Positions 26,019-35,400 of a stretch of DNA of 64,000 nucleotides are shown one piece after another. The DNA comes from a virus. The stretch's first letter is position 1. Each line of letters opens with the position of its first letter. The stretch covers positions 1-64,000 of IMG/VR virus record IMGVR_UViG_3300022744_000027, one strand, 5' to 3'. The position numbers and the translations under genes are program-made. The notes below the pieces were generated by a model. That model saw nothing but the letters and a program-made list of their open reading frames with translations, did no database searches and was not told where the DNA came from.

Positions 26019-26138
26019 ATGAACATCAACGAAATGACCCCACGCGAACGCCAAATCGAAAAGCTGAAAGACTACTTGCTGGCAGTCTCCATCGGACTCG
26101 GTCTTGCTTGGATGTTGGTGGACGCCCTGTCCAAGTAA
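26019..26138 (+). CDS. 39-residue single-span membrane protein
   Basis: A strong CAGGAG site precedes ATG 26019. N-terminal M-N-I-N-E-M-T-P-R-E-R-Q is charged, then one membrane span (Y-L-L-A-V-S-I-G-L-G-L-A-W-M-L-V) and a short tail. First gene of the plus-strand cassette with dUTPase. Very small inner-membrane early proteins often modify host functions, but nothing specific can be said. Confidence 0.6.
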   Translation: MNINEMTPRERQIEKLKDYLLAVSIGLGLAWMLVDALSK

Positions 26139-26186
26139 CGGCCTACGGCCACTGCCGCCAAAGTGGCCGACACCCAAGGAAATTCA

Positions 26187-26402
26187 ATGTCATCAAAACG
26201 AATCTACGCAACCACCGACAACACTGGCGCGCGAAAACTCATCAGTGCCACAACATCGCACCAGGCGGTAGCCCACCATGCCAAGAGCACTATCAGCGTG
26301 CGCGTGGCTACGCCTGAAGACCTGATCGCGCTGACCAAAGCCGGTGTCGATGTCGAGGAAGTCGGAGCAGCACCATCCACAGAAGGCGGGGCTGCAGAAT
26401 GA
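26187..26402 (+). CDS. small uncharacterised early protein
   Basis: 71 residues from ATG 26187, which has an AAGGAAA site six bases upstream. Polar N-terminus, then V-R-V-A-T-P-E-D-L-I-A-L-T-K-A-G-V-D-V-E-E. It overlaps the dUTPase start by four bases. Confidence 0.55.
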   Translation: MSSKRIYATTDNTGARKLISATTSHQAVAHHAKSTISVRVATPEDLIALTKAGVDVEEVGAAPSTEGGAAE

Positions 26403-26863
26403 TGCTAATCGTCCCTCTCAAGGTCAAAAAGCTGCACCTGGATGCCATTGTCCCGGTGCACCAGACAGCAGGCGCGGCCTGCTTTGATTTGCACGCCGTG
26501 CTAGAGGACGATGTCCATCTGAACCACGGCCTAACCGTGAACCCCGGCACCAGCGAGGTCATCCGCACCGGGCTGGCGTTTGAGGTGCCCGCCGGCTACG
26601 TGATGCTGATCTACAGCCGCAGCGGCCACGGCTTCAAAAACGGCGTGCGCCTGAGCAATTCCGTGGGCGTTATCGACTCGGACTACCGCGGGGAAATCAA
26701 GGTCGCGCTGCACAACGACAGCCGCGCCAAGTTCAAGGTGGCCAACGGCGAGCGCATCGCCCAGGCCATGCTCATGCCGGTACCGCGCGTGAACATAGTG
26801 GAGACTGAGCAACTCAGCGAAACGGATCGCGGCACTGGTGGCTTCGGGAGCACCGGTCGATGA
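26399..26863 (+). CDS. dut: dUTP diphosphatase
   Basis: 154 residues. All five trimeric dUTPase motifs are visible: A-A-C-F-D-L (27-32), S-R-S-G-H-G (73-78), G-V-I-D-S-D-Y-R-G-E-I (89-99), E-R-I-A-Q-A-M (118-124) and the C-terminal R-G-T-G-G-F-G-S-T-G. Hydrolyses dUTP to dUMP and pyrophosphate, limiting uracil in phage DNA and feeding dTMP synthesis. Start overlaps the previous stop; the next gene overlaps its stop. Confidence 0.95.
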   Translation: MMLIVPLKVKKLHLDAIVPVHQTAGAACFDLHAVLEDDVHLNHGLTVNPGTSEVIRTGLAFEVPAGYVMLIYSRSGHGFKNGVRLSNSVGVIDSDYRGEIKVALHNDSRAKFKVANGERIAQAMLMPVPRVNIVETEQLSETDRGTGGFGSTGR

Positions 26864-27321
26864 GAAAACGCACGCGCCGAAAGATTTACGCATTGGTTAA
26901 CCCGATTGCCTACGCAATTGAGGGAGCAAGCGTAACCCCCACGGACCAGCTCGATAGTCTTCGTGTTTTAGAGCTTTCCGCCATCGATGCGGTCGCTCGT
27001 GGAATGGGGACTGTAAAAGACCTTTCGGCGCTGCGCGACATGGCCAACCTCTGTGAAATGATGGCGCTCGGAGGTGTCGGGCCCGAGGCGCTGGAGCCGT
27101 CAAGGCTGGCGCAAAGGGAGATGATCGACGTAGTGGAGCGCCGAAAGAGAACCGGTCGCATTGGCGCCACAGGCTCAGGGCTTGAGTCATTCCGCGAGCT
27201 TTTCAGGTGGCACGACCTCCAGCGCACCAGCATCTCGCGCAGCGAGTACGAGAAATACATCGTGAAGACGACAAACGCCGTCAAAGGCGGCAGAGCCACC
27301 GTGGTCAACTTGGACAATTAA
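26860..27321 (+). CDS. conserved phage hypothetical protein
   Basis: 153 residues, basic N-terminus (M-R-K-R-T-R-R-K-I-Y) followed by N-P-I-A-Y-A-I-E-G-A, then helical. This family is a frequent neighbour of nucleotide-metabolism genes in phages of Gram-negative bacteria; no function is known to me. It overlaps dUTPase by four bases and converges with the terminase gene, sharing four bases at the 3' end. Confidence 0.6.
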   Translation: MRKRTRRKIYALVNPIAYAIEGASVTPTDQLDSLRVLELSAIDAVARGMGTVKDLSALRDMANLCEMMALGGVGPEALEPSRLAQREMIDVVERRKRTGRIGATGSGLESFRELFRWHDLQRTSISRSEYEKYIVKTTNAVKGGRATVVNLDN

Positions 27322-29939
27322 ACCGCAATGAACAACGGGCACCCGGGGTCGGTTTCGCGCACGCGAACACCATTCCGCTCGTTGCATCGCCCGTTATCGA
27401 ATGAAATACAGCGTCCGCACACGTCGCCGGACACCTGCAAAACCTCCTGAATGGCGTTGCTCAACGTCGGCGTGTACCGCTCAAGCACCACCTGCACCGA
27501 TGTCTCCTTGGGCTTTTCTGGCTCCGGCAGGATAAACATATTGGTGCCATACGCGCGGGCCCAAGCCACGTCGGCCAGCATATTTGCGTAGCTGGTGTGC
27601 GGGTCGATGCCGACTTTCACCACCCGGCGCTTAAACTTCTTCTCTTCCTCGTCCTTTTCCGCAATCAGCGCTGTGCGCGTGAAGTGGAAGAACGCGTACT
27701 CCTTGCACACAGCGGCCATCCGCCATTTGCCCTTCTCCAGAACCTCCTGCACCAGCCCATCGGGGTCAGGGAACAGGCAGAGCTTTTTCTGGAACCGGCC
27801 CATGGAAACCTGCATGCACTTGTACTGGTCGAGCGTGACGGTGTAGCGGTCCCGCAATTCCTCGTCGGTCCGGCGCTCGCTGGTGTCCAGCTTGGGCGCG
27901 TCTCCCCAGCGCAGCATGTCGCCTTCCATGTTGCCGTATCCGGCCAGGAACACGCGGCCGTCATGGCGGCGGGCAAACGACTTGGCGTTGTCGTAGTTTG
28001 GCAGCGTTTCCACCACGCAGCACTGCACACCATAGGTCGACATCAGCTCGTCGCACCGGTCCCATGGCGAGGCCTCGGGGTCGTCCTTCGTTGGCGCGCG
28101 GAAGATGTACTCCATGTGCAGCACGGCCTGGCGACCGTCTGGCAGCCGCTCCTTGATGATGGCCACAATAAAGGAGCCCATCTGGTCGAGCCCCATGAAG
28201 GTGCCCCTGCCGTTGCGCCGCCACTGGAGCCCGTACTCCACGCCCACGCGGGCGCACTCGTTGAGCATTTCCAGGTTCACCGGCACCTGTGACGGGTCGG
28301 TGTAGGGCTTGCCCAGCTTACGGTTAAAAAAGTTCTTCATGTCGTCGGCGTTGTGGTACGCCTCGATGATGTCCCGGGGGCTGATTGTGGGCGACAGGAA
28401 CTGCGGGAAGTGCACCGAGCGAATCTCGGCATCCGGCGCCTTTGCGATCCACTGGCCGATCTGCGGGTCGTCAATCCACCCTTGGCACGACACGCACCGG
28501 TAGCGGTACTCGCCACGGGCAGCGCCGCCCTCGCGCTGCAGCAGCCGCGGCGCATCGGCGTCGTAGCCGATACACTGGGGGAAGTTCTCGTCCAGCACCT
28601 GTAGCATCGCGCAGTGCGGGCACTCGGTGTGGAACTGGTGCTGGGTGCCCTTTTTGTACCAGAAGTGAATGTCGGAATCCGGCCAGTTGGCCGTGGAGCC
28701 CATGAGCGTGTACCGCAGCGCCGAGGCCGACATACGCTCGCGGGTTTTCTCCATGTCCGCGATTGCCATCTCCTGCACCTCGTCAAACGAGACGACATCC
28801 ATGGGGAAGGATTCGGTCGCGGTCTTGCCGGTGGTCCACAGGAAGTGAAACCGGGACGAACCCAAGTTGCGAATAAGGATGTTGCCCTCGCCGCCACGGC
28901 CGCCGGATGCCTGCTTCTCGGTCATCAGAGCGTACACGTCGGGTACCGTCCGCACGATGGGCATGAAGCGCTCGCTCGACTTGCCAGAGGCCAGCATCTG
29001 CGACGGCATAAACATGCCGATCTTGGCCGGCGAGAACCGCATGGCCAGGTAGATCATGGCCAGCATTTCCATAACGGTGAAGCCCACCTGGGTGCACTTC
29101 ATGATCACGTCGGTGCGGTTGAAGGCGTCCTCAATCGTGGCGGGGATGAGCTCGTAAATGAACCGCATCGCCGGGCGGTCGGACAGCGTGAATGGCCGGC
29201 CGTCAACCTTGAGCCCTTCGGCTTCCAGCCGCTCGCACCACTGCAGGAACGTCTCGCCGGGCTTGAGTGAGCGCTGCTCTTGGGTGAACTCGACGGCCAC
29301 ATCAAAGAACTCAGCACCAAACCGCTGGCGCTGCTCCAGCTCGGTACCCAGCGACGCGGCCAGGCGCGCCTCTTCGGGCAGGTGCGGATTGCAGAAGCTG
29401 TCGAATTGCCACACCGACCAGTCGGGGTCTGTCTGGCCGAGCCGGCACAGCCGGTAGAAGTCGTTGCGCTTGCCGAACGCCCCGGACAGGAACCATGCGT
29501 CGCCGTTGTAGACCTTCAGCATGGGGCGAAGCACGTCCTCCCACAGATTGAGCAGGCCCTCCACGAGCCGGGCGTCGTCCACCACGATCAGTCCGTATTG
29601 CTCGAACAGCTCTTGGGGCTTTTCCATGCTGTAGAAGTCAATGAACCCGCCGGACACCAGCTCCAGTCGGCGTGCATTTACGCGGCGCTTGATAAGCGGG
29701 TCGATGGCCCGCATCACCTGGCGGCGGGCCTCAATCATGGCGTCGTCGGTGGGTGAGAACCACGCCACCGGCTTCTTGCTGTTGAGCGCGCCCTTGGGGC
29801 TGGCAAGCAACACCTCGATGCCGAGCGTTGTCTTACCGAACTGCTCACCGGCGGCAACGGCGTTATACCGGCTGGCCCGCGCCAGCGCCTTCTGTTGCGC
29901 GGCGTGGGGGGTTGGGAGGGATATTTTTACTTTAGCCAT
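27318..29939 (-). CDS. large terminase with an extra N-terminal terminase ATPase domain
   Basis: 873 residues, longer than the usual 450-700. Residues 1-210 look like a complete Terminase_6-type ATPase: H-A-A-Q-Q-K (12-17), Walker A G-E-Q-F-G-K-T-T (31-38), Walker B V-V-D-D (119-122) and L-S-G-A-F-G-K at the coupling position. From about 255 a second, GpA-type terminase follows: K-C-T-Q-V-G-F-T (281-288), V-S-F-D-E (383-387), M-G-S-T-A-N (413-418), C-P-H-C and C-V-S-C zinc pairs, F-F-N-R-K-L-G, and a nuclease region starting G-L-D-Q-M-G-S. The first domain has altered motifs (E-Q for R-R, D-D for D-E), so it may be regulatory. Packages DNA into proheads. The ATG has no ribosome site; TATCAT sits at -12 to -7. 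Confidence 0.8.
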   Translation of the reverse strand: MAKVKISLPTPHAAQQKALARASRYNAVAAGEQFGKTTLGIEVLLASPKGALNSKKPVAWFSPTDDAMIEARRQVMRAIDPLIKRRVNARRLELVSGGFIDFYSMEKPQELFEQYGLIVVDDARLVEGLLNLWEDVLRPMLKVYNGDAWFLSGAFGKRNDFYRLCRLGQTDPDWSVWQFDSFCNPHLPEEARLAASLGTELEQRQRFGAEFFDVAVEFTQEQRSLKPGETFLQWCERLEAEGLKVDGRPFTLSDRPAMRFIYELIPATIEDAFNRTDVIMKCTQVGFTVMEMLAMIYLAMRFSPAKIGMFMPSQMLASGKSSERFMPIVRTVPDVYALMTEKQASGGRGGEGNILIRNLGSSRFHFLWTTGKTATESFPMDVVSFDEVQEMAIADMEKTRERMSASALRYTLMGSTANWPDSDIHFWYKKGTQHQFHTECPHCAMLQVLDENFPQCIGYDADAPRLLQREGGAARGEYRYRCVSCQGWIDDPQIGQWIAKAPDAEIRSVHFPQFLSPTISPRDIIEAYHNADDMKNFFNRKLGKPYTDPSQVPVNLEMLNECARVGVEYGLQWRRNGRGTFMGLDQMGSFIVAIIKERLPDGRQAVLHMEYIFRAPTKDDPEASPWDRCDELMSTYGVQCCVVETLPNYDNAKSFARRHDGRVFLAGYGNMEGDMLRWGDAPKLDTSERRTDEELRDRYTVTLDQYKCMQVSMGRFQKKLCLFPDPDGLVQEVLEKGKWRMAAVCKEYAFFHFTRTALIAEKDEEEKKFKRRVVKVGIDPHTSYANMLADVAWARAYGTNMFILPEPEKPKETSVQVVLERYTPTLSNAIQEVLQVSGDVCGRCISFDNGRCNERNGVRVRETDPGCPLFIAV

Positions 29940-29949
29940 GTGCCAATGA

Positions 29950-29971
29950 TAAAGCCCGCGCGAGGCGGGCT
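29950..29971 (-). terminator. rho-independent terminator before terminase
   Basis: Minus-strand stem AGCCCGC / GCGGGCT (29971-29965 with 29959-29953), five-base loop, short TTTAT tail. It ends the transcript of the gene at 29992-30729, only about 11 bases before the terminase ATG. Confidence 0.65.
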
Positions 29972-29991
29972 GTTGCGGGGATGCGGAACGG

Positions 29992-30729
29992 TCAGTCGTT
30001 CATCAAGTGGCCGGAGTGGGTCACCCATGCGCGAGACTCCGCGTCGTCGCCTTTGTGGGCGTACTCGTAAGACGCCTCGCCGGTCTTGTTGTTCTTGCCG
30101 GACTTGCCGGTGAACGAGAAAGTCTTGCCTTCATGGTGGACCGTGTGGTCGCCCTTGCCATTGCTAGGAGGCTCGAACCCGCCAACGTGATGCGTGGAGC
30201 CATCGTCCTTCTTGGCGGACAGCTTCTCGCTGGACTTCGCCTGCATCGGCCACTTTTCAGAGCCGACATTTACGGTCTTGGTGGGAGCGGCAGAGCCGGT
30301 CTTCTGGTCGGCCTTTTTCACAGGCAGCGCCAGGCGGGGCTCCGGCTTGGAGGCAGGAGCTGCATCCGTAGGCTTTTCGTCACCCGGCCGCACATGCTTG
30401 TAACCATTTCTACCCATGCGCTGCGAGTCGGCGCCATTGACCACGACATGGTATCCGTGATCGGGGTGCGACATAACAAAAGCACCACCCTTGGAGGAAG
30501 CGGCCCTATTAGCGAACCTGTGAGCAGCGCCAGACGTCGAGAACGCTGCCACACCTGACCGAGACTTTGCACCAGCGGAGACAGCATGAGCCACGGCCGG
30601 GTGCACAGGATCGGCAGCCGCTGCAACCCGCTTGTCGTCATGCGCCTGCACCACAACGCCATCTTTGCGTGTGTAGGAATCGACGTGAGACTTCAGCAGA
30701 TCAGCGCTGACGATAAGGATTTTTGACAT
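29992..30729 (-). CDS. probable virion cargo protein with Y-T-R-K-D-G motif
   Basis: 245 residues. Residues 10-30 (L-L-K-S-H-V-D-S-Y-T-R-K-D-G-V-V-V) carry the short H-V-x-x-Y-T-R-K-D-G signature found at the edges of head-associated phage proteins and toxins. Two beta-rich segments follow (V-M-S-H-P-D-H-G-Y-H-V-V-V-N near 85; T-H-H-V-G-G-F-E-P-P near 180) with low-complexity linkers. The only late-type unit with a real leader: 15 bases with TGGAG. Function unknown. Confidence 0.5.
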   Translation of the reverse strand: MSKILIVSADLLKSHVDSYTRKDGVVVQAHDDKRVAAAADPVHPAVAHAVSAGAKSRSGVAAFSTSGAAHRFANRAASSKGGAFVMSHPDHGYHVVVNGADSQRMGRNGYKHVRPGDEKPTDAAPASKPEPRLALPVKKADQKTGSAAPTKTVNVGSEKWPMQAKSSEKLSAKKDDGSTHHVGGFEPPSNGKGDHTVHHEGKTFSFTGKSGKNNKTGEASYEYAHKGDDAESRAWVTHSGHLMND

Positions 30730-30744
30730 GGTGGCTCCAGAATT

Positions 30745-30766
30745 CCCGACAGTATGCGGTCACGAC
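30745..30766 (-). promoter_or_regulatory. late-type promoter element overlapping a stop codon
   Basis: GTCGTGAC core; the TGA inside it is the stop codon of the gene at 30760-31101. The A and T of the -10-like part are conserved. Core-to-ATG distance is 30, leaving a 15-base leader with a TGGAG ribosome site. Confidence 0.55.
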
Positions 30767-31101
30767 GCGCGCTGCGGGCGACCGGTGTAGGGGGCTGTGG
30801 GCTGGAGGCGGGCGTGGACGTTCCAGAATTGGTTGTAAGCCGAGTGCAGATCGTCATCGCGCACCGAATTTTTGAAGTTTTCGTACTGAATGCCCATGAT
30901 CTCAGCAGAGATAACCTCTGCAACACGGGCGCGAGGCAAAACAGCGCGAAACGCGTAGTCGGTATTGGTGGACTTAACCACCTTGCAACCAGGAAACACG
31001 GCCTCCAAGTCGCCGGGGCGACGAGCCCTGACAACTAACTCATTGGGCTTGCACCCCTTGTGCACGGCGCTGAAAAATCCACGGTTGGTACATATCCACA
31101 T
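30760..31101 (-). CDS. conserved uncharacterised protein (MWICTNRGF family)
   Basis: 113 residues from ATG 31101, which has an AGGAG site and its own early-type promoter. Start M-W-I-C-T-N-R-G-F-F-S-A-V, then V-R-A-R-R-P-G-D-L-E-A-V-F-P, D-Y-A-F-R-A and I-Q-Y-E-N-F-K-N-S-V. I recognise this as a family widespread in bacteria and phages without a known role. Unlike its neighbours it appears early-expressed. Confidence 0.65.
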   Translation of the reverse strand: MWICTNRGFFSAVHKGCKPNELVVRARRPGDLEAVFPGCKVVKSTNTDYAFRAVLPRARVAEVISAEIMGIQYENFKNSVRDDDLHSAYNQFWNVHARLQPTAPYTGRPQRAS

Positions 31102-31124
31102 GAGAACACTCCTAAAAAATTGGT

Positions 31125-31153
31125 GATGCAATATTACATCAACAATTTTGCGG
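31125..31153 (-). promoter_or_regulatory. early-type promoter (variant)
   Basis: Minus strand GCAAAATTGTTG, TAATAT and GCATC, three bases shorter between -10 and GCATC than other family members. An AGGAG site follows before ATG 31101. Confidence 0.5.
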
Positions 31154-31165
31154 TGTGTCGCTCTT

Positions 31166-31981
31166 TCAAAACAATTTTTTACTTCCGGTCCACTTCGCCT
31201 GCGGCTGCGGCTCGGGCTTCTTGGGTGCCGGGCCAGCGCCAACAGCCTCAGCCACCGGGTGATCGGCGTGGCCATTCAAGAGCTCGTACAGGTTACCCTT
31301 GGGGCAGAGGTGCACGGCCTGTGTTTCCCAGCCTGCATCCGTGGGGTCGCCACCCACGCGCACGGCGCGGTACATGCGGGCCTTTGACGTGGTGCGGTCG
31401 AAGTCACCGATAAATCCGGTGATGCGAACGCGGAGCCCGACTTCCTCGAAGCACTCCTTCAGCGCATTCGCTTGCAGCGAGAGCCCCTTCTCCGCCGTGC
31501 CCTTGGGTAGCGTGGCGTGATACCCACCGAAGGCGTTTGTCGGCGCGCAGAGCCACACGCGGCCGTCCGGTTCTTCCACCACCACTCCAGCGCCAACGGA
31601 CTTGCCCTGGGCCACGTGGAACGCGGGCTCTTCGAGGTCGTCATTTATTCCGTCGCAGTAATCCCACCCCTCGGCGGTAGTCGGCGCATCGCGCCAGCGG
31701 CGAAACGGCACGCCGTTCAACTCGCGGGGCACGTCGCCACCAGGCACGAACGTGGCCACGGCGTCGGGGTTGTCCCAAGTGGACTCGGCCGACGGATGGT
31801 GCGGGGCCTTGACCAGCACGGCCTCGCCCTTTTCGCCCGGCTTCGGATGATGGTGCGGTGGCAGCGGCTCGTGGCCGTTGCGGTCATACGGGCGGACGTA
31901 GTGCTCGCCACGCATGTGCCCCTTGACGTGGGCCTTGGCGAGATCGTCGCCGAACTCCAGTACGGCATCAGTCATTGCCAA
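31166..31981 (-). CDS. Nudix hydrolase with virion-type N-terminal motif
   Basis: 271 residues. The Nudix box spans about 160-182: G-T-A-E-K-G-L then A-L-K-E-C-F-E-E-V-G-L. The metal-binding Glu residues of the R-E-x-x-E-E core are kept (as K-E-x-x-E-E), but the first Glu of the box is Leu. N-terminal H-V-K-G-H-M-R-G-E-H-Y-V-R-P resembles the H-V-x-G-Y-T-R-K-D-G motif of virion-associated proteins. Members cleave nucleoside diphosphates linked to another moiety, such as ADP-ribose, NADH or capped RNA; the substrate here is unknown. Overlaps the upstream gene by 14 bases. Confidence 0.75.
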   Translation of the reverse strand: MAMTDAVLEFGDDLAKAHVKGHMRGEHYVRPYDRNGHEPLPPHHHPKPGEKGEAVLVKAPHHPSAESTWDNPDAVATFVPGGDVPRELNGVPFRRWRDAPTTAEGWDYCDGINDDLEEPAFHVAQGKSVGAGVVVEEPDGRVWLCAPTNAFGGYHATLPKGTAEKGLSLQANALKECFEEVGLRVRITGFIGDFDRTTSKARMYRAVRVGGDPTDAGWETQAVHLCPKGNLYELLNGHADHPVAEAVGAGPAPKKPEPQPQAKWTGSKKLF

Positions 31982-32468
31982 CCACCCCCGTCAACGCCAT
32001 AGAAATCGACCGCACGGCCGCCACCAAGGTCTGCTCTGTTTCCTCTGCTGGCGCACCAGCGGACGCCTCGCGCAACAGGTCGTAGACCGAATGCACGAAC
32101 ACGGCGAATGCTTGGGCAACCAGCTGCACATCGTCCTCGTCCGGTACCAGCTCCCGCTCCATGCGATTGCGCAGGTGATCGGCCAGCTGCTTACCCGTCC
32201 AGTTGCGCACGGGCGCATAGGCGGGGTCCGCACCAGTGAACACCCCGGCGAGTTTCAGGCACTGCGCCCGGTCGGCTTCAGCGGCATCGCTTGGCGTGAG
32301 CACGCCGTGCCCCACCTCGTCAAACCGCGTGATTACCTCAGATGCGAAGCCGCGCACGATACGCTCGACCTCCCGAATGTCGCCCAGGAACGGGCGGCCA
32401 TCGGTGGCGGCCTTCAGGGACTCAAGAAGGCCGGATGGGTCGGTGTGGCGGTCAAGTTTGTCGGTCAT
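31968..32468 (-). CDS. uncharacterised helical protein
   Basis: 166 residues, mostly helical and acidic (D-I-R-E-V-E-R-I-V-R-G-F-A-S-E-V, Q-L-A-D-H-L-R-N-R-M-E-R-E-L). No recognised domain. Encoded between the giant kinase/ADP-ribosyltransferase protein and the Nudix protein, overlapping the latter, so possibly a partner or chaperone of one of them. Confidence 0.5.
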   Translation of the reverse strand: MTDKLDRHTDPSGLLESLKAATDGRPFLGDIREVERIVRGFASEVITRFDEVGHGVLTPSDAAEADRAQCLKLAGVFTGADPAYAPVRNWTGKQLADHLRNRMERELVPDEDDVQLVAQAFAVFVHSVYDLLREASAGAPAEETEQTLVAAVRSISMALTGVVGND

Positions 32469-32475
32469 TTTTTAT

Positions 32476-35400
32476 TCACTCGGTTGGCAGAATAACAGCT
32501 TCGATCACGTGGCTTGACGATTTGCCAAACCCGTCCGCATCGCCGTCCTTGCCTTTTACAGACAGGATCATAAGGCGAGTTCCAGGCGGCAGGATCATCT
32601 CATCCTCGCCGGAGTTCGAAGATAAAGCACCACCACCAGCAATCGAGTGGTGCCCGACCCATAAACCCTTCACGCCGGGGCCCACGTGTAGCTTCAGGTG
32701 CACGTTTCCGTGCCACGAAGACGGACGGATCGACGTGGACATGATCGCTGGCTCCTGAAGAATTTTCCCCGAGGACTTCAGCAGCTGATCAAGGTCACTG
32801 CCGTGCAGCGAAATCTTGCGCGACAGGACAGTGCCCGGTGCAATATCATGCCCCAGCGTTTTCAAAGCCTCTCCGGCAGCCTTTGCCGCGCCGCTGGGGT
32901 TGCCATCCCACAGCGAGCCATTCATGGCTTTATACGAGCTGCCAGTGTAACTCTTGACCGCCTGCTTTTGCGTGGCGGGCATTTTTGCAATCGCGGCTTG
33001 GGCCTGTTTGGCATAGGTCTGAGCAGAAAGCGCGCCCCCACCCTCTGCGTGCTTGATTTTTTCCGGCAGGCCCAAATCCGCCAGATTCACCGCCCCGGGC
33101 TCGCCGAGCACAATAAACTTGCCGAGCTTTTGCGCGACAGAGCTGGAAGCCGGACCAGTAAACGCGGGGTACGCAGCATTCAGCGAGTGCAGCGGGTGGC
33201 CACCGTCAAACCTGAACTTCTTGGGCGGGTTTAGCTGGTAGTTGATCTCGTTGACGGCCTGCTGGGCGTAGCCCTTCACGTGCTGGCTCGGGTGCTCCAG
33301 CACAGGCTTCTCGCCGGTGACATGGCCGGTGTCCTTGTCGTAGACCTTGGCCTTCAGGCCTTTGATGGCGTCCAGGTCGCCCGTCTTGGCGGCGGCGAAA
33401 ACCGCCTGCACGGCTTCCTCGTTGGCTTTGTTGAGAAACTCCTTCGAGGACGGACCAGAGCTGCCATTGCCGCCCCAGTTGAGGAAGGACGGCGGCGCGC
33501 TAATGTCTTCGGGCTTGAAGACCGGGGCCTTCTTCTTCTTGACGGCTGCGGGAAACCGCTTCGCTAGGTCGGCTTTGCGGGCAATCAGCGTCTCGGCCAA
33601 CTTCGTCTTGGCTGCGGCATCGCCGGGCCCGTACTGGTTGACCATGGCGCGAATGGCCACGTCGCTGATGGCCAGCACCTTTGCCGCGCTGGCGGTCAGG
33701 TCGGCCTTGGTCATGCCCTTGAAGACAGACGCGGCCTGCGGGTTTTTGCCCGCGTCCAGCAGGGTGTCGAGCTCGTCCACCTTGGAGCCAAAAGGCTTCT
33801 TCTCGCCTTGGGCGCGGTATTCGAGCGAGCCACCGGCATCCACGCGGTGGGCCTTGCCGTCGGGGCCAACCTGCAGGTTGTCGTAGCCGAGGCCGACCAC
33901 GTCCCAGTTGCCCAGCCATGCGTCGACCGCGAAACCGGCCTGCGCGCCGTCAACCTTGGCAAGCGCGCCAGGAGTGGCGGCCTTTTTGATGTCCACCCAC
34001 TTTGAGGCAATCCCGACCTTGCCGCCCTTGGTGACCAGCACAGCGTCCTGGCTGGACAAGCCCGCGAGGGCGTACAGCTTGGCCGCGAGCACTTCGGACT
34101 TGGCGGTGTCGGCGTCGGCAGGGAATTTGCAGTACCACTCCTGCCCGCTTTGGTCTTTGAACTTGCCGCCGGGGTTGGAGCCGCCCTGCCCGCCGGTTTG
34201 AGCCCATCCGTCCATGGGGAGCATGCCGCCAGCGGAGATGGGGGCGGAGGCAGCTGGGGCCGCGGGAGCTGACGGAGCTGCGGGAGCGGCGGGCTTCGCA
34301 CCAACGCCACCCGTCATGGCGTCGATCAGCGCCTGAGCAACCTTTTTCGATGCGGGCTTTCCCTTCGATTCGTTGTCAATCCACGCCTGCAGGCCAGCAA
34401 CATCACCGGCCACTGCCATCGCTTTGAATTTGTCCTTGTTCCCGGTTGCTGTTTTTGCGGCAACGGAGGCCATGATCTTGATTGCGTGGCCTGGCTTGAG
34501 GGCTTTGGTGGATGGCGCCTGCACGGTGGCTGGGGCTGCAGGCTGGTACGACGGGTCGAGCTTTTGCAGCGCCGCATCTGGCGGGATGGGGTATCCCATC
34601 GCCTTCATCTGGGGGAGAATTTCGGCGAGCGTTTCGCCCGGAATGGTGTCGGGCTCGGAGAACGAGCCATCCGTCACGCCAAATTCAAACCCGTCATCGC
34701 CGCCTCCGGCGAGGTAATAACCTTTCCCGTCTTTCTCAAATTCCAGCGATGGGTTGCCATCTAGGCCGGGATTGGATGCCGAGTGGGCCCACCCACCCAT
34801 GCCGTCGTCCTGCTTGACCCAGTGCCCATTTTTGAACACCAGCATGCCGTCGGCGCCAGGCTTGGTGTCGCCTTCCTTGGGGCCCTGCTCCACGGTGGTG
34901 GGCGCGGCCTGGGAAGCCCGCTGAGGCTTCGTCCCAGCCAGCGCGTGCCCTTGCAGCTTGTGCGCTTTCTGCTGGGCTGCCTCCAAAGCGTCATCGTAGT
35001 CTTCGTCCGTTTGATTTTCTGCCGGCATACTCTCGTTCACGGCATCCATGAAGTATTCCATGGCGGCGTCCGGGTCGTGGTCCGTCAGCGCCTCGTAGGC
35101 CTCGGCCTGCGCCTTGGTTGGCACTTTCCCAGCGGAGATTGCGGCCTTCCACTCGCTGACGACGGGGTATGGGTCGGCGGCTGGCGGTGGCGGTACCGCA
35201 GACGCAGCCATCATCGACAAGGCGTGCGAGGCGGCGGTCTTGAGCGCGGGGTTTGCTGCGTTCTTTGCCAGCTGCTGCAGGGTCTCGGTTGAACCCGCTC
35301 CAATTGCATCCTTGAGCAGCTTGGACTCGGCGTCTGACAAGCCGTCCAGTGAGACGCCAGCGCCAGCCGGAGCGGGCTGCACAGGCACAGCAGCCGTCGC

